Positions 36,811 to 50,041 of a DNA stretch of 64,000 bases are shown in pieces. The notes under the pieces are model-generated. The model was not told the DNA's origin and ran no database searches. It saw nothing but the letters and a program-made list of their open reading frames with translations. Source of the DNA: Helopsaltes ochotensis (Eukaryota > Chordata > Aves > Passeriformes > Locustellidae); contig VXBM01000144.1 of NCBI GenBank assembly GCA_013400155.1, positions 1,045,143 through 1,109,142 on the forward strand, read 5' to 3'. The first letter of the stretch is position 1. Every line of letters starts with the position of its first letter. The position numbers were made by a program, and so were the translations under genes.

Positions 36811-37616
36811 AGAATGATCTAGCTTCAAGACAGGACTTTAGTAATGCTTAAGGAAAGTTGATTCAGTAGCTATTGAGTAGTGACACACGAGACAGTATTT
36901 CATACTGGTAAATGGAACTGCAATACAACCTAAGTAGTTTATTTTAAAAGTGTTTGTCTAATTGGATATAATAAAATGTTTAGAGGTGAGGTAGGCATGA
37001 CTGACTAGCTAATGAAAGGAGAAGCCAAGTGCTCATTGGTCCATGATGTGGTTTCATCTTAGCTTGAGCAAACCGTGCAGTATTTAATAACTAGTAGCAG
37101 AATATTTACTGTTGAAGCTTGAAAAAGATGTGAGTTCTTCGTGTGCAATCTTTCATTTATGCATGGGAGAGATTTTAGTCTTTTTACATGAATAGTATTT
37201 GTTTTAGCCTGTTGTGGGTGTTTGCTTATTTAATACATTCCGTCAGGGACGTAAATTACATGCTTTTTTCTTTTTTTTTTCCTCCTTAGGAAGTGTCTTT
37301 TTGTTTTCTGTTTTGTTCAAATGAAGTTGCTTTTGCAGCACCAAAGACTTAATCATCCATTTCCTATAAAAGGTAGCTACTTTTTCATAGACCTCAAGTA
37401 TACTGTAGTGTAGAGATGGGATTTACGGAAGGTATTAAGCTGAGGCTGTGTTTTAGCTTATGGGCAAGTAATAAATTGTATCATTTATCTTGAATGTATC
37501 ATAGATAAGCTGCTATATAATGATTGCCACTTCAGATAGCTGTGAAATTAGGTGATTAACTAGTTCTTTCTTAGCCTTCTAATTTCTGTACAAGTCTAAT
37601 TACATGAAATAGAAGC

Positions 37617-37686
37617 TGGGTTTGGGGTTTGGTTTTTTTGTTTGGTTTCTTTTTTTGTTGTTTTTTTTTTTTTTCTTTTTTTTTAG
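37617..37686. repeat. T-rich low-complexity tract in the HIPK3 3' UTR
   Basis: A run of T broken by G and a few C, on the transcript strand. No more can be said. Confidence 0.85.
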
Positions 37687-38072
37687 TTTTCATTTTGTTT
37701 TCATGTTTGAAGTGTCGTAACTACTATACTGTAAATGATGGAAGATGATTGCATATGTTTTTTTGGGGTGTGTTATTTGCATCAGTATTTTATCTCCATT
37801 AACTTTGAGCTCATCACTGCATATAAGTGGATGTATTAATGTAACTTAATTTTTTTACGTTTTCATATTGGCATTGTGTAGACACTTAAGAAGCTGCATC
37901 TTGCAGGCTTGACTTAACTTTTTTTAAAACAAAATCTGGAATACAATCCTTGCAATGTTGACTGGAATAAGAGTGCAAAGCATTTGAGTTTAACTCTGTC
38001 AATAAGCTAATAACTGGTAATTTTTTTCTTTACTCCACTAACACAAGCAGTGTTTTATTTAATGAATGTCTG

Positions 38073-38083
38073 AATAAAATAAA
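38073..38083 (+). promoter_or_regulatory. Overlapping tandem polyadenylation hexamers
   Basis: Two overlapping AATAAA copies begin at 38073 and 38078, with another at 38144-38149. They could give a mRNA with a 3' UTR of about 2.1 kb. Confidence 0.5.
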
Positions 38084-38985
38084 TGTGCCTACATTTGATT
38101 TATTTTTTAAGTAATAATTAAGATACAACAGTATTAGATCATAAATAAAGAAAATACCAGCAGTACATTTTTATTCACACTGAAAATTAAGAAACCTAAC
38201 TTTTCCCAAAAGTTTTGATGTTTTTAGTAATCAACTCTATGCATTTTGTACAAGTGTGTGTGTGTATAAAGTATACATTAGCAACTAGGAGTATCCTGAT
38301 GAATTTGAAATCTTACCAACACATATGTAAAGCCTAAACATAGGGAGTCAAATTGGATGTCCACCTTTACCACTTACAACTCGTGCTGTGTGGTCCAGCA
38401 GGCAGTTTTCTGTTCACTCCCTTTTTTGGTGCTCACTCCATTGCAGGCAATGGACACACCAAGAACCACCAATGCAAACGGAGCACATCAATTTTTGTAT
38501 CGTAGTAACAAAAAAAACCCAAAACCAAAAAAATACTGTTTGGTTTTTTTTCCTGGGGCCACGGGGATCATCATGGGTCTGATGCATTTTATGTACTTTT
38601 CTTTTTACTGTGCTTAAAGTTTGGAGCTGATGTGCTTGTTAAATTGACACTCTGTGTATCACCACAGTATCCTGCTGTATGCAGGAAAAGGTTGCTGTAA
38701 ATGTGCCCCAAGTTAGATCTGCTGCTCTTTCTATGTGTTGTAATCATAGAAATGTCTGCATTTCAAAGAATTAAATATTTGGGATCTTGCCATAGCTTAA
38801 ATTCAACACACCAGGTGACTTTCCCCCTTCTTCCCACAATATACTCTGAGAGACGGACTCTTGTCGCTGCAAGTGTCTGGGGCCCATCTACAGAAAAGAA
38901 AGCTTTCAGGGTGAGGGCCTTTTCTGTTAAAAAAGTCATCCTCTGAGAAGCATTTTTACACGATACCATTTTAATGCCTTTTTTA

Positions 38986-38991
38986 AATAAA
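38986..38991 (+). promoter_or_regulatory. HIPK3: Probable main polyadenylation signal of HIPK3
   Basis: AATAAA is followed about 70 nt later by a G/T-rich element (GTGTTCGGTTTTT at about 39060). It is the last AATAAA before a long stretch with no sign of exon. Confidence 0.55.
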
Positions 38992-39010
38992 ACACTGCAT
39001 GACTACGGAA

Positions 39011-42000
39011 TTGCATATCTGCATCTTACTTTAATTTGCAAGGTTTTATATGAATTTCTTGTGTTCGGTTTTTAACTTCAGGGTGTTTTATTGGTCAAAT
39101 ATGCTACTGTATTAACTCCTTTTTTTTGTTTTGTTTTAATTTTTAAATTTTCTGTTTTTACTGCTAATTAACGTGGTTTGTGTTAAGTAAAAGTTAAATC
39201 ACACTGCAAGCTGTAGGAAGACTTGTTCTAGAAACACCCAGTAATAGAGACTTGATTAATAAGGTTGAACTGTTACTGTTTAACAATTTGTAGACTTGTG
39301 GCTTTTTTTTTTTTTGCTTTGGATTTCTCTGCTACACTAGTTCGCCATGTAGCAATTGCACTGTGCAATATTACAATATGAGGACTGGGAAAATTTTTTA
39401 TGGATGTAATGTCTCTTACAGTTTGCGATAGTATTTCTTTCTAGTTCTCAGTGATTTAAATGTGACCAAGCCTTCTGTACTTTGTCACAAAAAGCGGGTT
39501 TTCCAGGTGACTATTTTGGTGAGTGTCAAAATAAGAATTTATGGTGTATTACTGTCAAGATTCACTTTGAATTAAAATATATATTGCAGCAGATGCCTTT
39601 TGGTGGCTTTTATTTTTTGCTATATTGCATGAAGGCAAAGATGATGAAAATTCACTGAGAGGGGTCTAAAATTCTGACATAAGCATTCAACTGAGTTTCT
39701 GAAATTTTAAATCTTATTAGCTTTCGAGGCGTCAGAGGATCTTGAGAAGCCATCTTTAATGCAGCCACACCTTGAAGGCTCTTTGTTCTGGATGTCCCAC
39801 TTTCACAGCCTTAGAGGAAGGTGATCTGGCCCAGATACCAGCGGACACCTCACTGCTGCTGCTGAGGTTTGTGCCAAGCCGGTGGCAACTGCTGCCCAGC
39901 CAGCAGGAAGGTGCTCCTGCTGCCACAGATGGCCCCACATGGTCAGTGGCTCCAGATGGCCACCAGACGTCCGTGGAAGGCACATTTGGCGGTTCTGTTG
40001 TTCAGCCAAATGTGCTCACTCTGCCATGGGGCTGCAGTGCTTGCTGAAACCTGGTGGTTGGGTGCACACGTGCTTGTGGGGAGGATGGTTTCTGTGCCTG
40101 CCACAGAAATTAAGGGTCAATCAGAAATTAAACATAAAAGACTGAAATGACAGTGCAGTATATTTTTGATACCAAAGTATTTCAGAGTTGATAGAAAGCT
40201 TTAATTTTCTAAATACAAGGTGCTGCTGATGCAGATCTGTCACAGCCCTCACTCTTCAGTGCAATCGGTCAGTGTCTGCAAAGCTTTTCCTGCAGCTCTG
40301 TGCCTCGGGTGATGTGTAAACACCTCTGTCCAAATTCTGCACATGCCTGGTGAAAGCTGCTTGCTTTCCCTTCTTTACAGCTAGCCTCATGTATTGTTGA
40401 CTTTTAAATGCATATTGGTATCTAGATCCCACTTTCCCCATAGCAAATAAGGGCACTGGCTTGGTGCATTTCACATTTTAACTTCTGGCAACATCTTAAC
40501 AAACAAGGAAAGGCAGCCTGAGCCTTTCAAAGTGAATACTCTGCCTGTGAAGTCCTTTCTGTTCTTGCTTTCTATTAGTAATGATGTCCACCTGTTCTTT
40601 ATGTTCCCCTGTTCTTTCCCATCCCGTAGAAGGAGTGGACTAGAACAGGCAGTTATGTGTAAGTCATCTTCCTCTTCAACTGTCTTTTGGGTGACAAACA
40701 CTGGTTTAAAATCTGATCTTTTCCCCGTCACTAAATGCAAACAACAGGTTTGCACTGCAGTTAAGATGGCAAATTCATTCCAGGAAAAGCTTCCAGAGTC
40801 AATGGGGCTGTTACATGCCAGAGATCTGCAGTGGGACAAAGGGGTCCAGGGTGACGCTGTGTTGTCCCAATGAATTAGCCTGGGTTTCAGTTGGAGAGAT
40901 GATCAGTCTCTGGGAGGTAAGAGAGGAAGCTACTGCTTGGTATAACTCACAAAGCAGGCCTGGTGATCGTGATGGAGTCACAGTCATCACTGCAGGTCAT
41001 GCACACTGTGAGTCCAGCTCTGAGGCAGCAGGAGTAAAAAAAAAAAGTTTTGGGAGGGTTGTGAGTAGTGCTGCAACTTCCACTAGAGAGCTGTAACTCC
41101 CCTACAGGCCCACAGTGTTCAGCAGGTGGTGTCTGGAGCAGTGCAGTTCCCAGAGCTCTGGGGACACCAGGGCAAGGCTGCAGCCCCTCCTGCCTCTCCC
41201 CACACTGACTGAAATGACATGACATCCTGCTGTGCAGGAAGGCTTATTAAGCCATGGGTAAGGTTTGACGGTGATTAATGTTAATTATATCTTCCTGCCT
41301 TTCACCTGTAGGAAGGAAGCTGCATTTTCTCTCTCAGGAGGGGTGGGTTTGTGCTCTAAGCAGGGTCAGATAATTCTACTTGCCCTTGTCCTGGGGAACA
41401 GCACTGAGTGTTTGTTAGAACAATTAAAGATCTTTATGCTGAGAGGCTGAAATAGACATTTGAATGGCTTCTTCTCCTTGGACCCTGAAAGGGCAGGTTA
41501 GGAGCATCTGCACCCTGCTGGCAGAGATGCCTGGAGGCTGGACTCCATTCTGTGGTTGTATTTGGGGAGTGAGATTTTCACGAAAATGAAAAATGCTGAC
41601 TGTTCTGTTGCAAAGAGAGACCATGGCTGCCATCAGCTTCACAGAGAAGTTGCTGCCTGGCCACAGTCACTTCTCATCCGTGGGTGAGATCCTTGTCTCA
41701 TGGTTCCCTCATAAAAAGAAGCAAGACTTGGAATGCTTGCAGTAGGTCTACTGCAAGCAAGGCTATTTTGGATCTGGAAAAAAACCCCAACCCAAACAGG
41801 ATTAGAAAAGTTGAGTTTAGGAAGTAGCTAACTACAGTTGCTTGGTAAAACCCCAGTGATTTTTCACCAGCTGTAAAAGATCCATTCCTCATTCTGGAAA
41901 ATACACATTTTTAAAAATCCTTTGAAATAACAACTTAATCTTCTGCTTGTATTTTATTCATAATACACACGCACAGGCACTGTAATGGAAAATTAAGAGA

Positions 42001-43060
42001 AAACCATAATGCGTAAGAGCTAGACTGAAGAAAGTGCTGTCAAAGTTAACTTATTGATGGCTCTATTACAAAGCTGAGTTATGACAAAACCTAGAAAAAA
42101 TATGAAAAATGAAGAAATGAGGTTTGTGCAGGGCTCCCTGAGGGTGCCAGCAGAGGGCCCTTCACTATACGTGCTGGCCCTGGATTAAGCAGAGTGATGA
42201 GCAAGCTCCATTTCACTGTAATAATCATAAACTGCCATCTTTGCTCTGGATAATCACTTGCAGTCATCAAGGGGAAGCTAATTTTGCACTGAATGAATTA
42301 GTGATTTGGGGGAAAAGTAAAACGGCGGAAATGGGACAGCATAATTGTGTTGGTGACACCAGGAGTGTGCTGAAGCAGTCGGATATATAGGTAATTGTGG
42401 GTTTTCAGGGCTTTGGATGCTGCCAGCGGCTGGGTACCAGGGTGTCAAGCTGTGGCTGGCCCATGCTGAGGCTTGCTCCACCTCAAACCTGACTTCTAAG
42501 AATTTCTCAGCACGACAACTTCAGCAGAGCAGAATTGCTGGGAGGCTGGCACAGCTTTCCTGCGTGTTAGCAATGCTGCAACCTTTCAGGATCAGCTCTC
42601 GGCGTCCTGGAGCGTGTGGTGCCCTAAACCCACCTTTGCACTGCTCCTCCTCCTCCCACCCATCACTGCCTGTTGCCCGCAGGTATGATCTGGAACTAAA
42701 AGAATTCACAGATGCAGTTCATGAAAGAGGCGATACCAGAATAAAGAACTCACGCTGCCTCTGCTGCAAACAGGACTTGGAGAAAACGCTAAATGGACTG
42801 CCCCAGTTCTGGGTGCGACCGTGACTGAGGCAGCAGCTGGGGCTCGCCCCTCTGCTGTCTGTAACGCATTTCATGCCCTTCATGTTGCTCTCCCGGTGTA
42901 CCTTAAAGCAAACCCGAGAGGAACCTCTGTCTTAGAGCTTCCCTTTGGGTCTGATGTCTGAGCCCCATCCCAGCCAGTGAGGGAGCGATGGAGAGGGCGC
43001 AGTAGAGGGGCGACCAGAGAAGACCTCTCCTGTGTTAGAGCAGCGGGTGGCTGAGAACGC
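39011..43060. other. Intergenic DNA downstream of HIPK3
   Basis: No gene could be supported. A GC-raised block at 39750-40110 is open on both strands but matches nothing I recognise. A splice-acceptor-like site with a short protein-like frame sits at 42683-42825. Confidence 0.6.
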
Positions 43061-44480
43061 AGCTGCCGGTTTGGTCACCTCCTGCTCGAGCTTCTTTATT
43101 CTCAGAGCTGCTTCTGCACTTGCAGAAATGCTGCCAGCGGTGATCGGCGCTGTGGCAGGGCTTGGGCTGCTTTGCCAAGAGGAGGTACTGGCTGGTTCCT
43201 GGGATAACGAGGGATATCTTTGGAGATGTCCTGGCCCGGCGACTCTCAGGTCGGGACGTCAGCTGGCAAAGGAGGATTCTCACAGTGAGAGAGGGGGACT
43301 TTTAGCCTCGCCAGGTCGCAGCACCGCCGCAAGCGGCTGCACCTCCCTTTACACCCAAAGGTAGCGCCGGGCGCAATCTCTTCAAAACACGAGGGAGGTG
43401 ACAGGTCCCCGAGAGCCGCTGTCGCCGCACGTGNNNNNNNNNNNNNNNNNNNNNNNNNNNNNNNNNNNNNNNNNNNNNNNNNNNNNNNNNNNNNNNNNNN
43501 NNNNNNNNNNNNNNNNNNNNNNNNNNNNNNNNNNNNNNNNNNNNNNNNNNNNNNNNNNNNNNNNNNNNNNNNNNNNNNNNNNNNNNNNNNNNNNNNNNNN
43601 NNNNNNNNNNNNNNNNNNNNNNNNNNNNNNNNNNNNNNNNNNNNNNNNNNNNNNNNNNNNNNNNNNNNNNNNNNNNNNNNNNNNNNNNNNNNNNNNNNNN
43701 NNNNNNNNNNNNNNNNNNNNNNNNNNNNNNNNNNNNNNNNNNNNNNNNNNNNNNNNNNNNNNNNNNNNNNNNNNNNNNNNNNNNNNNNNNNNNNNNNNNN
43801 NNNNNNNNNNNNNNNNNNNNNNNNNNNNNNNNNNNNNNNNNNNNNNNNNNNNNNNNNNNNNNNNNNNNNNNNNNNNNNNNNNNNNNNNNNNNNNNNNNNN
43901 NNNNNNNNNNNNNNNNNNNNNNNNNNNNNNNNNNNNNNNNNNNNNNNNNNNNNNNNNNNNNNNNNNNNNNNNNNNNNNNNNNNNNNNNNNNNNNNNNNNN
44001 NNNNNNNNNNNNNNNNNNNNNNNNNNNNNNNNNNNNNNNNNNNNNNNNNNNNNNNNNNNNNNNNNNNNNNNNNNNNNNNNNNNNNNNNNNNNNNNNNNNN
44101 NNNNNNNNNNNNNNNNNNNNNNNNNNNNGAGCAGCCTCACCTGCTGCGGCCGCACCGGGGCCCCGCCGGCCCCGGCCGCGCTCCGGGAGGGACACGGCGA
44201 CAGCGTGAAGCGTGCCCGGTGCCCGGCACCGCCGGGAGCGGGGAACAGCCGGGCGCTTCTCTTTGTCTGCCGCATCCTTTTTTTTTACTGCTGGCGGAAC
44301 AGAGGCTTCTCTGTGGGCAGGGGATGCTCGGGTTTTGTGCCTTTCCCCGAGACAGCCGGCGCTGCCATCACCCGCGAGCTGCCTGCCTGGCGCATTTCCT
44401 ATGGGACGGGATAGTTGGATTAGGTCTTGTTCTTTGCAGAGAAAGGGACGGGCGGGGGCTTTTGTTAAACCTGAGGATCA
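43060..44480. promoter_or_regulatory. CpG-island-like segment around an assembly gap; possible promoter and first exon of the next gene
   Basis: Sequence on both sides of the N run is GC-rich and rich in CG, in sharp contrast to the AT-rich surroundings. That pattern marks a vertebrate promoter. In mammals KIAA1549L is the next gene after HIPK3 on the same strand, so its promoter and first exon are the first candidates. No KIAA1549L coding sequence is visible, and a GCAGCAG|GTGAGG donor-like site on the minus strand at 44133-44146 leaves a divergent or antisense transcript possible. Confidence 0.5.
43434..44128. other. Assembly gap (run of N)
   Basis: 695 consecutive N. Open frames spanning it are meaningless. 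The GC-rich flanks suggest the gap was caused by GC-related sequencing dropout. Confidence 0.99.
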
Positions 44481-46497
44481 ATTCTAGTGATTCGGTGTGT
44501 GTGTGTGCGTGGTGGGGAGGAGGGGAAGATAAGGAAGGGTTAGGAGAGGGCAAGCTCTGCTGAGATCTGAGCGCTACATCTCAAATGCAGCTGAAAGCTC
44601 CGACAATTTGTGGGTTGTATTTTGCCTATTTCCCTGGACTTTTTGAGTCGGGCAGTGTCCTGTGCTCTCCAGACTTCTCGCAGCAGTGAATATACTCGGT
44701 GACCTCAATGCAAAAATGGTTACTGTTGCTGGCAGTTATTGTATGTGCCAAATAGAGATGCCAAATACAATTCTGAGGCTACGCTAAAAGAGGCTAAAAT
44801 TGATATAGGGCCAGATTATTCCTATGGATTTAGGAAAGGACTAGGGAGGTGAGTCCACGTTTGAAGCTGCTAACATGTATGTTCCTTAATTGTATACAAT
44901 TGATGTCCGTTTTACATCCATAAGATAATAAGGTTGGTCATCTGCAGGTTGTAGGTTGGTGGAACAGTGCCTCTTACTGCATTACTTGTGCTGGACATGT
45001 AAATGCCACAGTCTGATTTACCTCTATGAGACAAATGGGCCCATCATCAGAGGAATGGCTGATTTTTTACCTTTGCCTGTCAAGTCAGTCTGGATTTAAC
45101 AGGAACTCTCTCACACCACACCTGAGTTATGAGATGTGTTCTTTCACTTGGAGGTAGCCAGGCTCTCAGAGCTCAGTTGCCAAAGCTGAGGTATTTCTGA
45201 CAAGGCAATAGACACCTCTTGACACTCCAGGATGAGATTGAAGAGCAGGAGGAAAAGTGTTAATATTCTGTTTCTTCCTTTGTGGTCTGCATGTATTTGT
45301 GGCACAGCCATGATCTCATTTGTAAGTGAAGAAATCCACTAGAGTTAAAAACCGTATTTGTAGGTATCTCATAGCCGACGGCTTGGAAAAGAGAAAAAGA
45401 GGTGAGAAGCAACAACAGCACCAAGCCAAAGTACATAAAAGCACACAGTGTACATGGTCCACACAGTGGAAAATACTGTCACTGATAGGCTTTGTCGGGG
45501 AATTTTAGATTATTGGGTAGTTACAGGAAGATACTAAACATAATTTGTTTTACTTGATAGCTTTAGGCTTTACAGCTGAAATGGCAAATAAAACTTTACT
45601 ACTCCTGTGCCGTGTTGATCACTAGATATGATTGCTGAGGTGCCTAAATTGGATGTCAATTAACCTTAAAAGCTCTGCCTTCCAGAGGTGTAGAGCACAT
45701 GCAATGCTGCCTCCCATTGAAATCAGGAGCAAAACATGGTAGAGCCAAATTTTCAATCAAGAACGTAATTTGTGTCTAAGACTGTTCAGAAGGAGCAGTT
45801 GAGACCTGGATTTCTTTTAAGCGAATGTGCTTTAACTCATTTTGGTGATTACTACAGGAGTGTGCATGATTAATAGAGCTGATCTACTGCCATGGAGTCC
45901 AAGTGGTGATACAGGATGCAGTAAATGCTGGGAACAGTCCTTGTCATGTGCCGTCTTTACTACAGCTTCCTCCACTGGGCAATATTTGCCTCTCTGGGTA
46001 AATTATATCTGTACAGATGCACACACTCATGGATAAATGCTCCAGTCTTCCTTTGGGTTTGTGTGCGACACCTGGCATCGCAGTATGTGAAGACAAAGCA
46101 GGGAACCAGGAGCATTTTGTATGGTCAGCCCTGGGACACTTTCACCATGGACTAGAGTGATTAGGTTTCAAACATCAGATAAGAAGTTTTATTTGTAGTT
46201 TTACAAGTATTTTATGCTCCTTTAGCTGGGTATGTGCCATACTGCCCAGTGACATGCGGAGTTAATTATTAATTTCCACAGTATGTCACCCCCAGGACCA
46301 CTGCTGGAATTCAGGTTGAAAACAAAGTTTTACACTGCCCACCATAATCAGGATTACAGAATGGCCAGTGCAAAAATTAAGTCAAACTGAACAAATTTGT
46401 CAAGAAAGAAGGAAGTAAAACACCAGGAATAAAGGAGGGAATGTGAGGGTTTGGGTTGACTCCTACCATGCTCCGACCAGGTAGAACTTGCTTGTGA

Positions 46498-46518
46498 CCC
46501 ACAGTTGTGAACTGTGGG
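46498..46518. other. Perfect 9-bp inverted repeat
   Basis: CCCACAGTT and AACTGTGGG are separated by GTG. TGTGG is a RUNX-type core, present on both arms. It may be a binding site or chance. Confidence 0.5.
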
Positions 46519-48239
46519 CAACCATTTCCTCTGGGAGGACAGACACAGTTTTGAAAGGCAGCTGTTGAAAGCTGATCTGGTGTTGGTAGAGCAGCTCTCA
46601 GCCATTCAATACCTCTGTCACTGTGGTTTTTGTAAAACAGAGGGAAAGGCACATTCTTCATGGTTGTGTTGCTCATAAGAATAATCAGCTAGTCAGAGGG
46701 ACTGCAGTGGGGGGCCTGCGGAAATAAAATTTTCAGAAACAATAAAATATACCTTTTACGTTTTGCATCATCCTTTATGTTTGCTTGTGTAGCCTGTTTG
46801 AACGATAAACTTGTCAGGGAAAGGTCCATTTCTCCCTGTGCATCCTGAACACCAGCACAGTGAGATCTCACCTTAATTAACAATGATTTCACAAACAATA
46901 AGGACACCTCCAGCGCCGTGGCTGCTTCTCGCAGCTGGAGCTTTGATTGAACAACTCAGAGAGTGCTCCGTGCCAGCTGCTAAATTGCCAGTGCCACCTC
47001 CCACAGACCGCGGCTCCCGATGGATGGCAGCTACCTGAGCACTGACTCGGTGCCTCTCAGCTCCGGAAACTCCCCAAAAAGCACCAGAATTGGTGCATCT
47101 GGAAATGCATGGGCTGGTGTTCTCACTGCCAGAGGAGCTGCTGCAGGGGTGAAGGCTGTGAGCACATGGGGCACGAGTCCTTCCCTAGATCCAGCTGCAC
47201 ATTATGGAAAGGGATGAGGACATAGAAAAAGGCACCCTCCATCTCCTGTGGTTGCTCTCCACAATTACCAGTTCAGCATTTTGGGAGATCAAGAGTTTCA
47301 GATTGGTCGTGCTGCTCTTTCAATGTTCTGATCACCCCAACCGAGCAAAATGCGTGCAGACGGCTCAGATACCTGTGGAAGAACAGTGAAACAGAATTCC
47401 AGCTCTGCCTCATTTTAGTCAAATCAAAACAGGGATCTACAGCAAGGGCTGAAAGAATGGGCTACCAGGAGCACGCAAGAAGGTGCTTCTTTGGCAGGAT
47501 TTGAGGTTTTGGTGGATATGCTTGGCATAGATCCTCCAGCCACAAGTTACCTTCTTCCACTGCATTCCTGGATCTGAGCTGGTAATAAATAATTAGCTGA
47601 CAGTAAATAACCTGGTTTTAGTATCCGTGTAAATAGAGAATGCTCTAAATTCGTATATACTGAAACCATTTGGATGAAGCTGTTCTTTGTAGATTAAGAC
47701 AAGCAAGGAGCTCAGAGTAGGTTGAGGGGGTATCCATGTTTTTCTTGTAGGAAATTCTGACTAGCTGTTTAAGGCCTATGGTAAAAGAACTTATAAATCT
47801 TATTTTCTGACATGTTCACTCATCCAGCAGTGTATTGCATCCTCCTAGTCTTCACTGGGCTGTTTTTTTAAATCTTTATCACTTGCTTCAGGTCAGGCCG
47901 ATGAACAAGAGGAAAGGGACTGTGAGTAATTTTCTGTTTATGATATTTTCTTAGTCATGTGGGAAAGGTTGTTTCTACTGCAGTAAATACTGATAATGTT
48001 TGCAGATGAATTTAGGCTTCAATGTCCAAACATGTCAACGTTTCATTAAAAATGAAATGAGCATTTTGGTTGTTGGTTACTGTTCTCACTCCTTTCTGCT
48101 GTGTCCAGTGGAGGAACTATTGCACTTCCTGACCTAACCTGCCTTTGACTGCTAATCCAGCAAGGTGGGATAGCACTGAGGGGCTTTGGACAAGGCATTT
48201 CTCAGCTCAAACAGCACACAGAAAAGCTCCCAGTGAGGG

Positions 48240-48420
48240 TATTTAATTAGAAGTTAATAGATATTAATTTAGAATATACAATTAATTAGATGCTATATAT
48301 TGTTGTATTTTATGATGTAATATTATATAATGTGTAATTAATATAAATAATATATTAAAATTATTACTTTGAAGAGGTATATACAGCATGTACAGCAAAA
48401 TATAACACACATAATTCTAC
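48240..48420. repeat. AT-rich low-complexity block
   Basis: Nearly pure A and T over most of 180 bases, with TTAAT and ATATAA motifs. No coding or structural signal. Confidence 0.75.
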
Positions 48421-49984
48421 TTGATCTGGAGGTTAAATCAGAAGAAATAGCTTTCTGCATTCTGGGAGCAGGAGGAAAGAAGGAAAAATGAAAGAACATC
48501 GAAAGATGAAAACAATAAAAACCCAGACGTATAGGACAGTGTCCATTTCCAGGTTTTCTCCACCATGCATTGCTGTAGATAGGAAACTGTCTACAACACC
48601 TTGTCTGTCATTTTAACACCTGTTAGCAACCTTTTTAGGGTAATGTTCTGGCTGATTCCTACTGACTTTGAATGGGAAGAATACGTGGGAGAAATTACAG
48701 CAAAATCTGTGTAAGACTGTAAACACATAGTGTAAGTCTGGGCCTCCAATTTTCAGGTATTATCATCAGGTTTGGTGAGTCAGCAGGGGTGCAGCTGTAG
48801 CTCTTCTTTTGAAATTTCTCCTGAATTGCCTTCACGTGTCTGCATTTTCCTCGTTGTGTCTGGAAAGCCTCTGTGTGGACTGCAGAGGTTTTGGTTGCTC
48901 TCTAGGAAAGTCTTTGTGCATGAGGTACCCACGGGGGTGTGCTTTCCTCAGTGCTCCTGCAGATGGGTGGTGATGAAACCTTCCTGGAGGGAGCTGCTAT
49001 AAATTGCAATCCATCTGTATCCCAGGTAATAAAAAAGCAGCAGAACTATCCTGCACCACTCTGCTGCTTAGTGATGTGATGATCTCACTGCAGTGTCTTC
49101 AGCTGAAAAGATGTGAGAAGCCTTTAAACAAATTGGTGCCCTGAGTTTGAGAGGTATGGATTTTGTAAATTAAACCTGGTATAATTCCTAACTAGGCTTA
49201 ACACAAGATTGATACATAAATGCATATCATTCACAAGGCTAAGAGAATGATTATAAAGTGTTACTGAGACAAGAAAAAAGGCTAAGCATTTAAATGTATG
49301 GCAATTAAAATGTCAAGAAAACCCCCAGATTTCAAAGGAGTGGGAAACAAAGATGTATTAGTTTTCTGTGGAATTTCCTAAACAATGAAATAACTGACAT
49401 AACCAGCAAAATATTTTGGCAACCGATGTAAAAATTGTAAGAAAAGAGTTGAAATATGGAAGTTTGTCTGAGGAAGCAGTTTCTTACCAGATAGTTGTTC
49501 TTTGCTTTGAAAATAATGAAAATGATTTAGCTTATGTGATGTTTTGTCACTCAAGTTCTGAAAAACTGATTTAAAAGAAACCATTACAGACTTGATGAGT
49601 TCTTCCTTTGTATAGTTTTCCTTTAATCTGAGGAGTAGATTTGGCAGATGAATGTGTCAGTAGCGAAAAATTGGATTTTTATAGGGGTCATGGCTAATCA
49701 GGACGGTTGTATTATTGTCTTTGATGAGAGGTCTTGAAGCTGAAACTTTTAGGGGTAGTTTTCAAAAATTCTTAAAACTGATGTTTTTGGGTTTATTTAG
49801 CATATTCTGGTCTGGCCTTCCACTATACTGTAACTTTAAAAGTACTTCGGTGGTCCTGTGGTCTTGGCTGAAAGTTTTTAAGACTGCTGTAGGCTTGACT
49901 GTTGTAGATGTCCAGTATTCCCTGATGGGCTTGTCTGAATTTCCTAGTGCTCACTAGTTCTGGAAGTCTCAAACCCTGATGTGT

Positions 49985-50041
49985 GGTTTTCTTTGTTTAT
50001 TTGGTTGGTTTTGTTGGATTTTTGTTTGGTTGGTTTTTTTT
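49985..50041. repeat. T/G-rich low-complexity tract
   Basis: Repeated GGTTGGTTTTG-like units on the + strand. Confidence 0.75.

Larger units (their letters stand above)
36034..39010 (+). other. HIPK3: HIPK3 3' untranslated region
   Basis: About 3 kb of AT-rich sequence follows the stop codon. AATAAA hexamers occur at 36970, 37470, 38073, 38078, 38144 and 38986. The last is followed by a GTGTTCGGTTTTT stretch, so cleavage near 39005-39015 is the favoured main end. Also present are a C-tract (36795-36810), a T-rich tract (37617-37686) and a small A/C versus T/G inverted pair near 38520-38545. The exact end is inferred. Confidence 0.7.

Noticed and set aside
43302..44414. Long open frames of about 300-340 codons
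   Set aside because: Most of their length is the N gap, read as unknown residues.
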